Below are positions 22,719 to 33,700 of a DNA stretch of 64,000 nt, piece by piece. The DNA comes from Phytoseiulus persimilis. Its lineage: Eukaryota > Arthropoda > Arachnida > Mesostigmata > Phytoseiidae. The translations under genes were made by a program, and so were the position numbers. Position 1 is the stretch's first letter; each line of letters starts with the position of its first letter. Under the pieces are notes generated by a model. The model saw nothing but the letters and a program-made list of their open reading frames with translations, was not told the origin of the DNA and did not search any database. The stretch covers positions 4,898,001 through 4,962,000 of the forward strand of contig CM075101.1 in NCBI GenBank assembly GCA_037576195.1, read 5' to 3'.

Positions 22719-24119
22719 GCTTTCGGGGCGTTGTATAACCAACGGAATATCGTCGATCTTCCGGATAGATTGGTCGACTCTCGTGAACTTGCAGATAGAC
22801 CTGCTTTCCCGTTCAACGACAAACTTCAATTCAGAATCTTGGAAGCACTCAAGATGTACGATGACATCCCGGAGCGTATTTCTTCAATGCAATGAGCTCC
22901 AAAACATCGTTTCGTTGTTTAGATTGGAGAAACTGATGAAGTCAAGTTTTGTTCAGCTCTTTGTGCTGCTCCATATCGTTCTTGACACCTCCTCGTCTAC
23001 GTCCGACCGATTCAGCTCAAACTTGGAAAACTATTGGCAACGTTGAAGTCCGATGTCCGCACTCGGAATTCAGAGCTCAATGCTGTCTTCCGGAGCTAGC
23101 TGGAAAAGAACGATTGCGAGAAAAAGATTTTAGAGCTTGTTGCGGTGGCGCTTTCCATTCTTGGGACATGGAAGTCTCACCTGAATCGTATCGAGACTCT
23201 GGTTTTCAGTCACACGGGAATGCAGGTTCAAACAAAAAGAGGAATCCGAATCCGAAGAGGAAGCGCCAGGGCGACTTTATTGTTGGAGGCGGCTCGAGCT
23301 GTCTCCTGGCACGTGGACAACTTGAGAGCTCAGACTCATCGTTGGCGCTCCGGAAGTATGACAGAATGGGCGCCCCGAAAATCTGCTGATTTGAAGTTTT
23401 CGTCGAAAATCGTCGTCTGTTCTCCAAGGGTGTTGAGGATGTGAGCTACGGAAACGATGTGAAAATTGATATCGAATTACAGGTGCCGGTGGAAATTCCG
23501 GGTTTCGGACCTGTGGTGGCAGAGTCAAAAAACGAGATGGATGTGCAAAGATTGAGTGATCAGTTTCAAACAGCGGCAGATGCCATCCGTGATTGTCGGA
23601 GGCCGAGCCGACCGGATGAGAAGTTGGGATTCGATATCGAAGCTCTGGTGAAGGATTATGCGTCCAAGTTCAGCCGTTTGCAGGTGAGCTAGCGTTCGAG
23701 TTGGTCAGTCTCTGTCTGTCCAATGATTCTCTAAGCGGTCTCGTCTTGATCGATGTGTCACCGCCTAAGCCCAGACCGCTTACTCACACCTCGACCTAGA
23801 TCCCCGTCTATTCAAAGATCCTCCAAGATCCCTGTCTATTCAGAGATCCTCTGAGATCTCTGACTTGCGGTGATTTGAAGGAGATGCGAGGAGCGAATAT
23901 ATCTGACGGAACCATGTTTAAAAAAAGAAGAACAACAACTGAAATCATTTTCGGTAGGAATTAGAGGAAACATGGAACAAACTTGACGCCGGAGACGAAT
24001 TCGTGGAATCAGTCTCTCAAGAAATGAGTCTCCTTCTCAACGGAGCGCGGGGACCAGGCGTTCTTGACTCCTACAACCGAATGACGGCCCTGATTACTCC
24101 GAAGAATTCACGCGCATAA
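22719..24119 (+). CDS. Unrecognised multi-exon gene, predicted largely helical (partial model)
   Basis: Two exons are firm: 23483-23683 (67 codons, after aattacag and before GTGAGC) and 23958-24119 (53 codons plus TAA), joined in phase 0. They encode charged helical sequence, including MDVQRLSDQFQTAADAIRD, IEALVKDYASKFSRLQ and ELEETWNKLDAGDEFVESVS. A further upstream coding stretch at about 22719-22875/22892 (reading NIVDLPDRLVDSRELADRPA and LQFRILEALKMYDD) is clearly protein-like. The middle (22950-23430) holds two competing open frames, each broken by one stop: TAG at about 23096 in one and TGA near 23387 in the other. The internal exon structure is therefore unresolved, and a recent disabling mutation is possible. 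The composition suggests a coiled-coil or scaffold protein; I do not recognise the family and see no signal peptide or membrane segment. The true start was not found. Confidence 0.5.
23803..23857. repeat. Two-copy 27/28-bp tandem repeat in the last intron
   Basis: cccgtctattcaaagatcct (23803 on) and ccctgtctattcagagatcc (23830 on) begin adjacent units that differ at a few positions. They lie within the intron between the two firm exons of the surrounding gene. Confidence 0.6.
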
Positions 24120-24740
24120 GGACCTATGGTATCGATGTGTTCCCATTCGGAGATCATTCTTTGATGCTCTAGATCACGGACTCAGCTTGAGGCGCCCTGA
24201 CAGGATCGACGGTACGTGGGCTCCGTGAGCGGCTACCGGTCCCCATGTAGAGATCGGTTTTCGCGTCATACACTGTAGATTTCCCTTTCATACGACTGGT
24301 GATTGACTTGTGGGATGGATCTGCGCACCTTTTATACTCTAGCAAGAAATAAATCAGAGCTCTAAATTACGTAGTGCGCCGCGACTCTGGTCAGTTATCA
24401 GCTACGGCGTCCGCCACAGATTTCCCTCACGAAAAGCTAATATCAGTTTTTCGTCTGTGATGGTCAGGTAGCTGAGTCCCGTGAAGCAGGAGATGTTCTT
24501 GACGGCGACATATCAGTCGACCTCTCTTGCTGATAATTCCTGATCCCCTCGTTCTGGCTGAATATCGAGCGGTTTCCCAGAATTCAGGGAAGATCGAGAA
24601 ACTCGCTTTGGCGAGAACAACCGCCACACTCCCAGCATCCATGTGCTTCTCGACTCCTGTGCTGCCATCGAGGGGAATTCGCTACATTTGAGCTCAATAT
24701 GCCTGTCCTCGATCACAGCCTCGTCTGATGGTACGATGCA
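24120..24740. other. Spacer after the helical gene
   Basis: No gene is supported. A minus-strand frame at 24642-24427 (reading HMDAGSVAVVLAKASFSIFP) looks mildly protein-like but has no partner exons or domain. Confidence 0.35.
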
Positions 24741-25655
24741 ATGTTGACACGGGATGACCAAGTGCCTCTAGGATCCGGTGAAGCCAGTGCGCCTCCTCCG
24801 TCTCCAATGTTTCCTGGTCGGATGTTGCACACGATAACACGAACCCATGAAGAACTGTCAAAACTGTCGCTATCAGTCCAATCTGCAATGGATGGCATCT
24901 GCATACGATTATGCAATGAAGAGAATCAAATGCGCAATCTACAACCTTGAATGAGCACCATGATATCTTCCTTCCGATGCAATGACGAGCGAGGACCACG
25001 TACAACGAGAACGATTTCCACTACTGAAATTCCGTTAGACCTGCCGTTTATCCCAAATCACACTCCAGATCTACATAAACTTCAGGCTCACAAGTCGTCG
25101 TTTGGATCCCGCAGTTTTACGCCTCGAAACAAGAGCGTGAGCAGAAACTCCACGGGGACTATCGGTACTGCATGCACCTTCATGTCTTGTTTCCCGTATG
25201 GTCCCCGTATGGGTGCTTTTGAAGAACGAGGTCAACGAAGACTCCCCGCTGTACACCTGCCTCCATTGATCGCTCTACGGACACTGGATTATCAGTTATA
25301 TATAACCGTTGGTCTGAGCATGGCCGAGAGCATGGAGAGAGAGAGATCCTGAAGCAGCGCCAGAACTTATCAGGAGCGAAGTTTTCTGAAATTCTCGATG
25401 GAGGGGGTTCTAACTTTTCCAAAACAGAGTTGATATTGAGCCGCGGAGGAGATGCGGCAAAATCATCCTTCACATCCAAAGAAGATTACTCCGAGCCTAA
25501 TAGCCAATCCTCGTCTTGATAAGCTGATTCGACACCTTGCGCCACGGTCCGTCACATTCCCTGATTCAAAGCACACGATCGGATCCTTTGAACGATTCCT
25601 AGATCTCATCCAAGGAATGATCGAAGCGGAGCAGGAGCGAATGAGGGAATAAGGG
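24741..25655 (+). CDS. Candidate gene of unknown function with frame breaks (weak)
   Basis: Several adjacent plus-strand frames look coding but do not join cleanly. Positions 24741-24950 start at ATG (MLTRDDQVPLGSGEASAPPP) and end in TGA. About 25010-25200 reads PLDLPFIPNHTPDLHKL. About 25376-25520 reads AKFSEILDGGGSNFSKTELI in one frame, and at about 25480 the protein-like signal moves to another frame (KKITPSLIANPRLDKLIRHL) that runs to TAA after EAEQERMRE at 25652. No GT donor explains that last change, so it looks like a one-base frameshift or an assembly error. Family unknown. It is either a fast-evolving gene with a damaged last exon or a remnant. Confidence 0.3.
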
Positions 25656-27204
25656 CCGAAGATCGCGTCGGAGAAGCGATCGCGTTGTGCAATCAGGTCT
25701 TCGGATCACTTTTCAGCTTCACAGTACACTACCCCAAAATCTCAACCCTACTCCGAACCTTCGCAACTCTTTACATGACGAACGGGATTGCAGAACACAC
25801 CTCCAACGTGGTTCGACTCCCAAAAACATATCAGCAATCTGTGATGAAGAAAGAGAGCCATGAAAATCCGCAGGGTAAACATTTCCAGATCTGTTCGCGC
25901 TCCCTTACAGATGCATTAGCAGATCGTTCTTCTTCCCCTTCCCCCTCCCCTCCCGCGACCCCGTGGGTACGTCTTGTCCGCAGGGTGACGAAATATTGGA
26001 ATGTCTTGCATCCCCGAAACAGTGGGTACGCCACTGAGAGTCGGGCATCTTGGAGGCGCTCATATTCGGGGGTCGAGAATCTGAGAAGGTTCCGCTGGGA
26101 TACCCAGGAGGAGCTCGCCATGAGCTCCTCTTGCGCTTCCAGCGGGGATGTCGTGTTTCTTCTTAAGGTTGCCGCCTGATTCTGTTTAGGGTGATGCCTC
26201 CGTCGCAAGCTCCTGGAGGACTCCGGCTAGGTTCTCAGCGAGCGCGAATGCCTGAGAGTCGATTCATCGACAACGTTTCTCCGGCCTCCTGCCATGATCT
26301 TCCGTTGACTTCCCGGTCGCCAATTTTCTCTTCAAGACAGATCCATCTTCAACAAAACGTGATGTTCACTCTAACCCCGACTCTTGAGTGCCGAGTGTGG
26401 GCCCACCCCGGCGCTTCGAATATCACCCTCTCGGAACATATGCGAGCACGTTTCATTCCAAACGGGGCGATCGTGGGGGCAGGGCTGCGGTAAGCGCCCC
26501 TCGGAGCACAAGTGAAGTATACTCAACTCCTACAATCATCGAGATTGATAAGACAAAAATGACGATGTGTTCGATATTCGGTCAACAAGGACTCGCAACA
26601 GTTATTTGAGAACCGCAACGCCTGTCTGTGAATTACGGATTCTTGAGGAATGCTCCCCATCCTCCAGGGCGATTTCCGGAGTCAATCGCTCAGATCATGG
26701 CCAACATCAGTGCGAGAGCGTTTTCGATTCGACGAGGAACCCGTTTTCTCGAAACTCGATGCGGGGTATGCAGCTAATCGCATCGACGCTCATGTAGTGT
26801 TCGGTACAACTCGAATCGAGAGACAGGGCCCGAGGAGGAATCAAGACGGAGGAGGTCGCGATAATCGGAGACATTCACAGTCTTCCTTCGGAATGGTCGT
26901 ATCTCGGTCAGCTCGAGGGTGTTTTGGTTACCGTCACTTCTCTCGGATTTTGAGGCCCTGTAGCTCATACTGTGAAAATACTCGATCGGAATCAAATGGC
27001 AGGGACTATACTTTCCAGAGCGACTCCGACTTGCTGAACAGCGCCACCTCCACGGCTCATTAGAAGTCTTGAAGAGTGTGGCTTGCGGTTGACGTAAACT
27101 CCGGCTGCTGATTCGATAACCTAGTCGTGGGACCGACCGATCGATCGGTGTTCCCCGGCTGACGATGACACTGGGGAGATGTTGACGGCGCGGCGTTTCT
27201 CAAG
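25656..27204. other. Spacer before the hAT-type MITE
   Basis: Two long frames lie antisense to each other at 25685-26208 and encode nothing recognisable. Minus-strand 26995-26774 is mildly protein-like (KTVNVSDYRDLLRLDSSSGP) without a domain. The last eight bases (27197-27204) are the left target-site duplication of the adjacent element. Confidence 0.4.
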
Positions 27205-27497
27205 TAGACCCTGCACTCCGTAGCACGGAATACGGCTGATTCCCGAAAATACGGTCCGTACTGTAATACGGCGCTACGGACCGTATTATTGATACGGCAT
27301 CCGAGTCTGAGACCGTACTCCGTATTACCGTACTACGGTACGGTCCGTATCAATGATGGGGTTCGTAGCGCCGTATTACAGTACGGACCGTATCATGAGT
27401 GCGGTCCGTATTACCGTGATACGGTACGTTCCGTATTGTAATACGGACCGTATTTTCGGAAATCAGCCGTATTCCGTACTACGGAGTGCAGGGTCTA
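27205..27497. mobile_element. 293-bp MITE with long inverted repeats and perfect 8-bp TSD (hAT type)
   Basis: The left end TAGACCCTGCACTCCGTAG and the right end CTACGGAGTGCAGGGTCTA are perfect reverse complements. Pairing continues inward with few changes (cggaatacggctgatt, cgaaaatacggtccgta). Most of the element is made of atacggtccgtat-type palindromes, so it can fold almost completely on itself. The eight bases TTCTCAAG occur directly outside both ends (27197-27204 and 27498-27505). An 8-bp duplication and a terminus beginning TAG fit the hAT superfamily. There is no coding capacity. The perfect duplication and well-kept termini suggest fairly recent insertion. Confidence 0.93.
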
Positions 27498-30429
27498 TTC
27501 TCAAGTTATCGATACCATCAACCGCGATTCATATCTTTCCAGCCTTTGAATAGCAACAAAACTGGGCGCCCCGGATCGTGTCTCGTAAGAGCTTGTCAGA
27601 ATAACATTAACGGCCGTTCTGTTTCCCTTCAATCATACATACAGCATGCGTAGAAGGAAATAGGAGCAGACACTGCATGGAGTCTTGGGTGGCGATCACT
27701 GTGCATCTCGCGCAAACGAGAATCTGAGCGCCTGTGATGAGACTCAGGATTCGAGACGCATGGAAAATATCCGAGTCGTCGAAACATACCTCGTCGAAAC
27801 CATTCTTGGTTGCTATAGTCATGTAGTCCCTGGAATATCCCAGGCGTCGTATCGCTCTAAAGAGTCCCGCCTCCTTCCGAACCATGACCTCAGATCCGCA
27901 ACAAGGGATGTAATTTTCCGAGAATGAGGACGATCGAATCGGGAACTTTATGGAATAATGATCTTATATTTGGTCTAGCATGTTCGGTCTAGATCGTCGT
28001 GGGATGGGCTTAAGTTAAGCGTCCAAGCCTTGGTGACGAACCCGAGATCCAAGTAAGGCTCCTAACATGCTAGATCTTCGTTGTAAATCAGTCAATGATC
28101 TAAGCTATAGCGCTGGCTAGCCGACCAGTCCGCTTTGTGGAGCTTGAGAGAGAAGACTCTGGATTCTAGCTTGGTCCTTTTCATGACGAATTATTCGCAG
28201 CCATCTGGAATAGAGCTCGATGCGGATCTCGGCATAATTTTGTCCTTGAATGACTAACCTAGGGTTCGCTCTCACACTCACTCACACGAACACATCCATG
28301 CGCGTAGCGCACGACAAAACGACTGTGGCATGAGGCCAGTGTGCAGGCAGTCAACTCGTCGGGCAACCAGGCGAGCAACGACTGAACCCATGCAATCGTG
28401 GTAGTTTTACAACAGCCAGTGAGGGGATTCGCACCGTTGAGAAAACCAGAAGGAAGCGTCGTGGCAACTACGCACTTCTTCATTGGTCCTTTCGGGGCGG
28501 CGCGTCGGTGGAATCGGTACCGCCCTCATGCTATATGATTAGGGGTCGTCACCGACGTTCGCCTAAAGACCTCATTCAGAAGTTATCCCTTGGGTAGTGA
28601 GGAGCGCGCAGTGTTCGGACACCTTTGTGAGCATCGACCATCAAAGTTGCGCTGTGAAACCTTGTGCGTCTCTCGCAGTGACTGTGCGGCGCTCTGCTTC
28701 AGAAGTTACGACTTCCCGATCGAAGGTTGACCAATCTTGACCGACGAATATTCAAATACTTCCTCGGTCCCTCTCGCTGTCGCCTCCGCAAGTGTCTAAT
28801 TCAGGAGCCAGAGGATCTTTTGCCTTGGGGGTTGCGACGAAAAAATTGAGGGTGCTGGTTGGGCCTTCCTCACTTCCACATTTACTCCGAGGGCGTGCGA
28901 CGAAATCGTCAACCAAAATCAACCCAGCGATGAGTTCCGAGATCGCTCGTGTTGAACTTTGTGTTTGCTTCGTCATCAGCATCGACGTGTCCCCTGGGAA
29001 GACGGCTGGCGATCGTTTACGTATACTGAAGGTATACCTGCGATAGATGGACCGAGGTTACAGCCAGTATACGTACCCGAAGCCGCCACAATCATCAACG
29101 AAATCGAGGACTCCAGTCATTCGATCAGATAATCGCGGGTTCGTCAACTCAAGGTCAGTAGGAAAGAGACGATTCAGACTGAGGTGAGCAAGAAGATGCG
29201 CAGGATACCCTTCCGCGCCCCACGGTCCTTCGAATTCGTAGCGAGCGCTGTTCCACAAATGTTTTCCCACGATTGGAGGAGAATTAATTTTTTGATCAAT
29301 CATTATGTAAAGATTTAGCATCTCGCTAAACCGCGCTAGCTGTTGACCAGACGCGGGCCCGGGTTCACGAGTTCGTCGTCATCAGGTGGAGAACAAAATG
29401 GCATCTTAGCCTTCTCAGCCAATACGAAATCACTTCGGCGGGAAAAGGACGGAAGCGACTTCTGAGCTTCTCTTGTGGAATCAACGTTCTTGGCCGCTGC
29501 CTAGCCATGCTCACTCGTGTGAGTGGCTGGTGAGGATCTTAGGATGTTGGAGAGATCCATGGATGAAAGAAATCCGGGGACATCACCTCTTCTGAAACCT
29601 TTGCCGCCTCTGGAAAAATTACTGCTCATGGCCCGGTACACTCTCAGATACGACCCTGCCTGAACCTATCTTGTTTCTGATCGGGGTCAATTGGATCAGA
29701 AGTCCCCTCTTCGGTAATCTAGCGGTAGTCAACGTACTCTGACACCGGCATTGTCGGCTGTAACCCGATTTTCCGAACGTGAAAGACATTCAATCTATCC
29801 ATTAGGAGCAGAACATGCAGGCAGCAACGTCTCGAAAATTGAGGAAGAAGCGAATCGCTATGGTTCGTTCGCGAACAAGGGTGATGGGAGCGTTTTCGAG
29901 GGCTTCAGGAAAGCGAGGAGAGGAGGCAAGCCAGAATGGCTATCCGATCAGGAAAGGCATTCATGCTACTAGAAAAATTGCCTCTATCGATCTCGGTCGC
30001 CTACCAGCGAGAGCACCCAAGATCAGAGCCCGGTATTCGGTTCTGGAGCGCTTCAGAAGTTCACTCCGACGTTCTTCCGAGAAGGATGGTAGCCTCCCTA
30101 GCAGCAATAGGTTGCTGAGATCGAACCTACCGCGCATGCTCCGATAAATTGATCCAACGCTTCATAACTTATCAATGTGGCAGCTCAAATCCGCACTTGT
30201 GGTATATACCGCGCTGGTTGGCGATCAATTGGCGTCGGCTTGAGCCCCCTCAAGAGCCGTGATGTTTCAAGCGAAAAATCTTATCGCTCACGACCGACGT
30301 TTGCACCGACGTTCGTCGGAACTACAAGCATAGAAGAGTTTCAGATGGTCGAGCTCGCTGATCCGTAATACACAGAAAAAAACGCTTTTTCCGTCACTTT
30401 GACATTCATTCTACCCAACCCTCCCAATT
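27498..30429. other. Spacer without recognised gene
   Basis: No known gene. Minus-strand 29305-29058 starts at an ATG and stays open to TAA at 29058-29060 (MIDQKINSPPIVGKHLWNSA..., with EFEGPWGAEGYPAHLLAHL), with a donor-like GTACGTAT near its end. It resembles a real exon in composition, but no family is recognised. Minus-strand 28982-28752 is similar but weaker. Plus-strand 29815-30147 is an Arg/Ser-rich frame, likely chance. No tRNA was found. Confidence 0.4.
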
Positions 30430-30720
30430 AATCGATCTGACCATACTTTTTCAGTTTGGGGACGTAACTCTTGGGTCAATCTGACCTTACTTTCCGGGCT
30501 TGGGTAGCTTATTCCGAAAGCGATCTTACAATACTTTTTTGGTACGATGGAGGATCTGCCCGGATCGACCTGGCGATACTTTTCTGAGTCGAGTGAGGTG
30601 GTTATGGAATGCATCTGCTTGAACTCCTTGGAGTCCAAGGTGAAGGTTCCAGGATCTGACTATTCTTCGTGGGGTCTATGGAGGTTATTTGGGGGTGGGT
30701 CTGACCGTGCTTTCCGGGGC
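30430..30720. repeat. Degenerate tandem repeat, unit about 45 bp
   Basis: A motif near gatctgaccatactttt recurs at about 30432, 30479, 30521, 30568, 30655 and 30700, so spacing is 42-47 bp with one double interval. Copies are heavily mutated. A matching motif stands at positions ~15-33 of the window, so the unit is dispersed as well as tandem. Function unknown; it could be a decayed satellite or the internal repeat of a transposon. Confidence 0.6.
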
Positions 30721-33700
30721 CTTTGGCGGTGATCCGGGTATCAATCAAACCTCTACGAGAGCAAACGAAACCGTCTCCGAGAGTCTACGAGTCTTCTGAT
30801 CGATTGCGAACTACAGGGAGAGCTTCAGGAACACTCGAAAATGCAGTTCAGTGTGGGAACCGAGAAGCTGAAACGCAGTAGCGCTGATCAGTAACGAGCA
30901 AATTACAATACTGGGGAGTAACAACATGTAACGCTCAGCCGAAAGAGGAAGTAGTTTTGGGAATCATGGTGATCCGATGAAGAGGGAGAACAGTGCCTCT
31001 AGGCCAGAAACCCTTGTCCACGCGCCCCGTTCCTGCCGTCGCTGCTGTAGAGCGTCGGTGCAGCGCTGACTGAAATCTGCATCTATCAAAGACTGCTTGT
31101 CTTACGTAGACTCTTTTCCATCGAGAGAACGCATGATTCTCGCGTTCCCTCTCGCGAGTACGCGTTCCAACGCGGTGGAAGAAGAGCGGGAGTTCGCCGT
31201 TGAGCACGTGACCCACACGTCTGATCCGCTAGATGAGATATTCAGTCGAGTCTCAATGTGTCCTCATCGGGGCCAGGTCTCGTTGCGCACGTTTTCTTGG
31301 GGGACGTCGGTTGGGTAAGCACGGAGCTCGATGCGATTCCAGGGATCCGTGATGATTCCTCTTCAGAGTTCTAGACCCCCGTTCGTTCCTACAGACTCTC
31401 GACACCTACCGATGAATGAATGAATGCGGCTGCTGGCTCTCGTCGGAACTCCTCATACAAATAATCTTTCTGGCATGTGTATTCGCTTTGATCATCGTTC
31501 GGTGATTATTCGTGAGCAATGTCTGGGCGAAGCTCATCCGTAATTTGTAGCTGATCCACTGAGCTTCGTACACTGAGTGTAATCATATTGCCTCAACTGT
31601 GTACCAGATGGAGTCTCATGTCAACCTTCAACTCCGCTCGATGGCGCTCGGAATCAAAAATCTCTCGAACATGAGTGGAACCTGTGGACAGCTCGATGCC
31701 ATGAGAACGGAAGAGGTCGGTCCTGCGCGACTCGACAAACATGGGCCCAACAGCATGCTCTCTGCCCCAGTTGCACCTCTGAAGTCTGGAGCATTCAATG
31801 ACGACATTCGTTGGCCACGAATAAATCTTTCGCATTCAACATACTTTCGCCTTACATGCGGACGAAGAATTCCAAGACTGTAAGCGACGTACCAACGGAA
31901 TCGCTCAGCTGGGATACTATCGGTGGTTGTTCAGCTCTACACTCGACCTCAGAAAGAGTTTAGCGTCTTTCTGTGTCGACATTGGGTCGATGGATGGATC
32001 TAGCAGTAGGAAACGACATTTCTGAAGATTTGTCACCACCTCCAACCTTACCCGATACGCGTACTCGAACTAACTGATCCCTATGGTAGGCGGTGACATC
32101 GGTCAATAAGGTTGATTTCATCGGGTTCTTGGCCCGAAATTCGGCTACGAGCTGACGATTGGCGTAGCTTTGCTGTTGTCCCGGTCTCGAACGGAATCTG
32201 TTCGAAGGGGTTGGAGAAATTCACTTAAGTCACCAAATCTACAGGAGGGGAAGCCAGACCTGGACTCGATACAGGCATCGAGCGGGTTGGATGACGTCGA
32301 TTGAATCAGACGAGTGCCGAAAACCGGGCGTTCTGCTCGAGAACTTCAGCATAGTCGTATTCTACCTTGGTCCTGAGCGTCCGAGCGGAAATCATACCAA
32401 GCTGCTCCCGATACATCGAACGAGTCTCGTTCCGAGTAACGTTGCGTATCGTCATCGTAAACTCCTCATGTCAGTGAACTGCGTTCGTTGAACGAGTGTT
32501 TGATGTCAGTCACGAATTATTCGTTCTGTTTCCGTTACGACAGGGTTCTTCGTATCAGACAACGAGCTCGGCAGCACCAGTTAGTGCGCCGTCAAGAGAC
32601 TGCTATATTATCAAATGAGACTGAATAAGGGAGGGAGATCTCCTGTCGACGAGATGTTCATTCTTTTTTTCGGCTCAGCAGCTCATGATCAGCCACCGCT
32701 CTCAATGCTGAGCGCCTATAGCTCCAGAAGTAACCGAGCACGAAAATTGTCGTGCGCACGCGCCTCTCGATGCTCTCAACGGTGGATTGGTAGAGCTGTT
32801 TGACCAGCTTCTCGGAACGAAAGCAGTCGGAAAGGAAATAGAAAACTCGGCCTCTACGATTCATGAACTGATTTCGTTTGTGTTAGCCTCTGTCGGTCTG
32901 TGGGTCACTTTGAGTAAGTTTCTGTTCCCCAGCCGTAAGAAGTCGTAATGTGAGCCAAACCGTGGTACTTCCCTTTCGGTGGCTTGGCGGTTTGTTTTGT
33001 TCTTTGACCGCGAACAGCCATAACGTTTTATAACTGCCATACGTTCGAGTCTCCGACCGCTGCGTTCTACCGGTTGTTCGCTTCGCCAGATTCCTGTCTT
33101 GGAAGAGGGAGCCAGCTGTAGAGTGCCTGATGCCTATCCGTCACGGACTCCGGGTCCGTGATCTCCGTTGGAATCTGCTCTGGCCAATAACGCGTAGAAA
33201 GCGTGGATCGTCAATCCGAAAGACAATATTTCTCTGGAGTCCGGTTGATACCGTGTCACACCCATTTCATGACTCGTTTCCTTCCTCCCTCCCACAAAGG
33301 TGAGAATGGCTCGGGCCCACTTCGATGCAAGGTCTTCGATTTTCCTCGCGTCGCAACATCCTTGCATTCATGGGCTCTGTTCGCGTTTGCGCCCGATGAG
33401 CTACCAGGGATCCTGCTTCCTGCCCATTCTCGCACAGTCGAACCACCCTACTATCAGACCATCTCCACACATGTCTAGAATCGGATACGTACACAGCATA
33501 TTTCACCTATATCTCTTCCTCCTGGAACATGCACGATTTTCAAGATGTGGCTCTGATTGCACACGTCGCAAGCGTCAGGAATCTCCGCGGAAGGAATCCT
33601 CCCGGAGTTGATTCTAAGACAGAGCAAGCCTGAAGAATCCGTATATTTAGCCCTGTGTATCTGTAAACGATACTCATTCCTTTCGTTTTGCTCGACTGCT

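Noticed and set aside
27205-27497. Possible CRISPR-like or regulatory palindrome array
   Set aside because: The repeats are internal palindromes of a transposon with terminal inverted repeats and a target-site duplication, and the genome is eukaryotic.
27940-28110. Possible tRNA-like stem near tctagcatg...catgctaga
   Set aside because: Only short inverted words are present; no cloverleaf, T-loop GTTCRA motif or anticodon arm could be formed.
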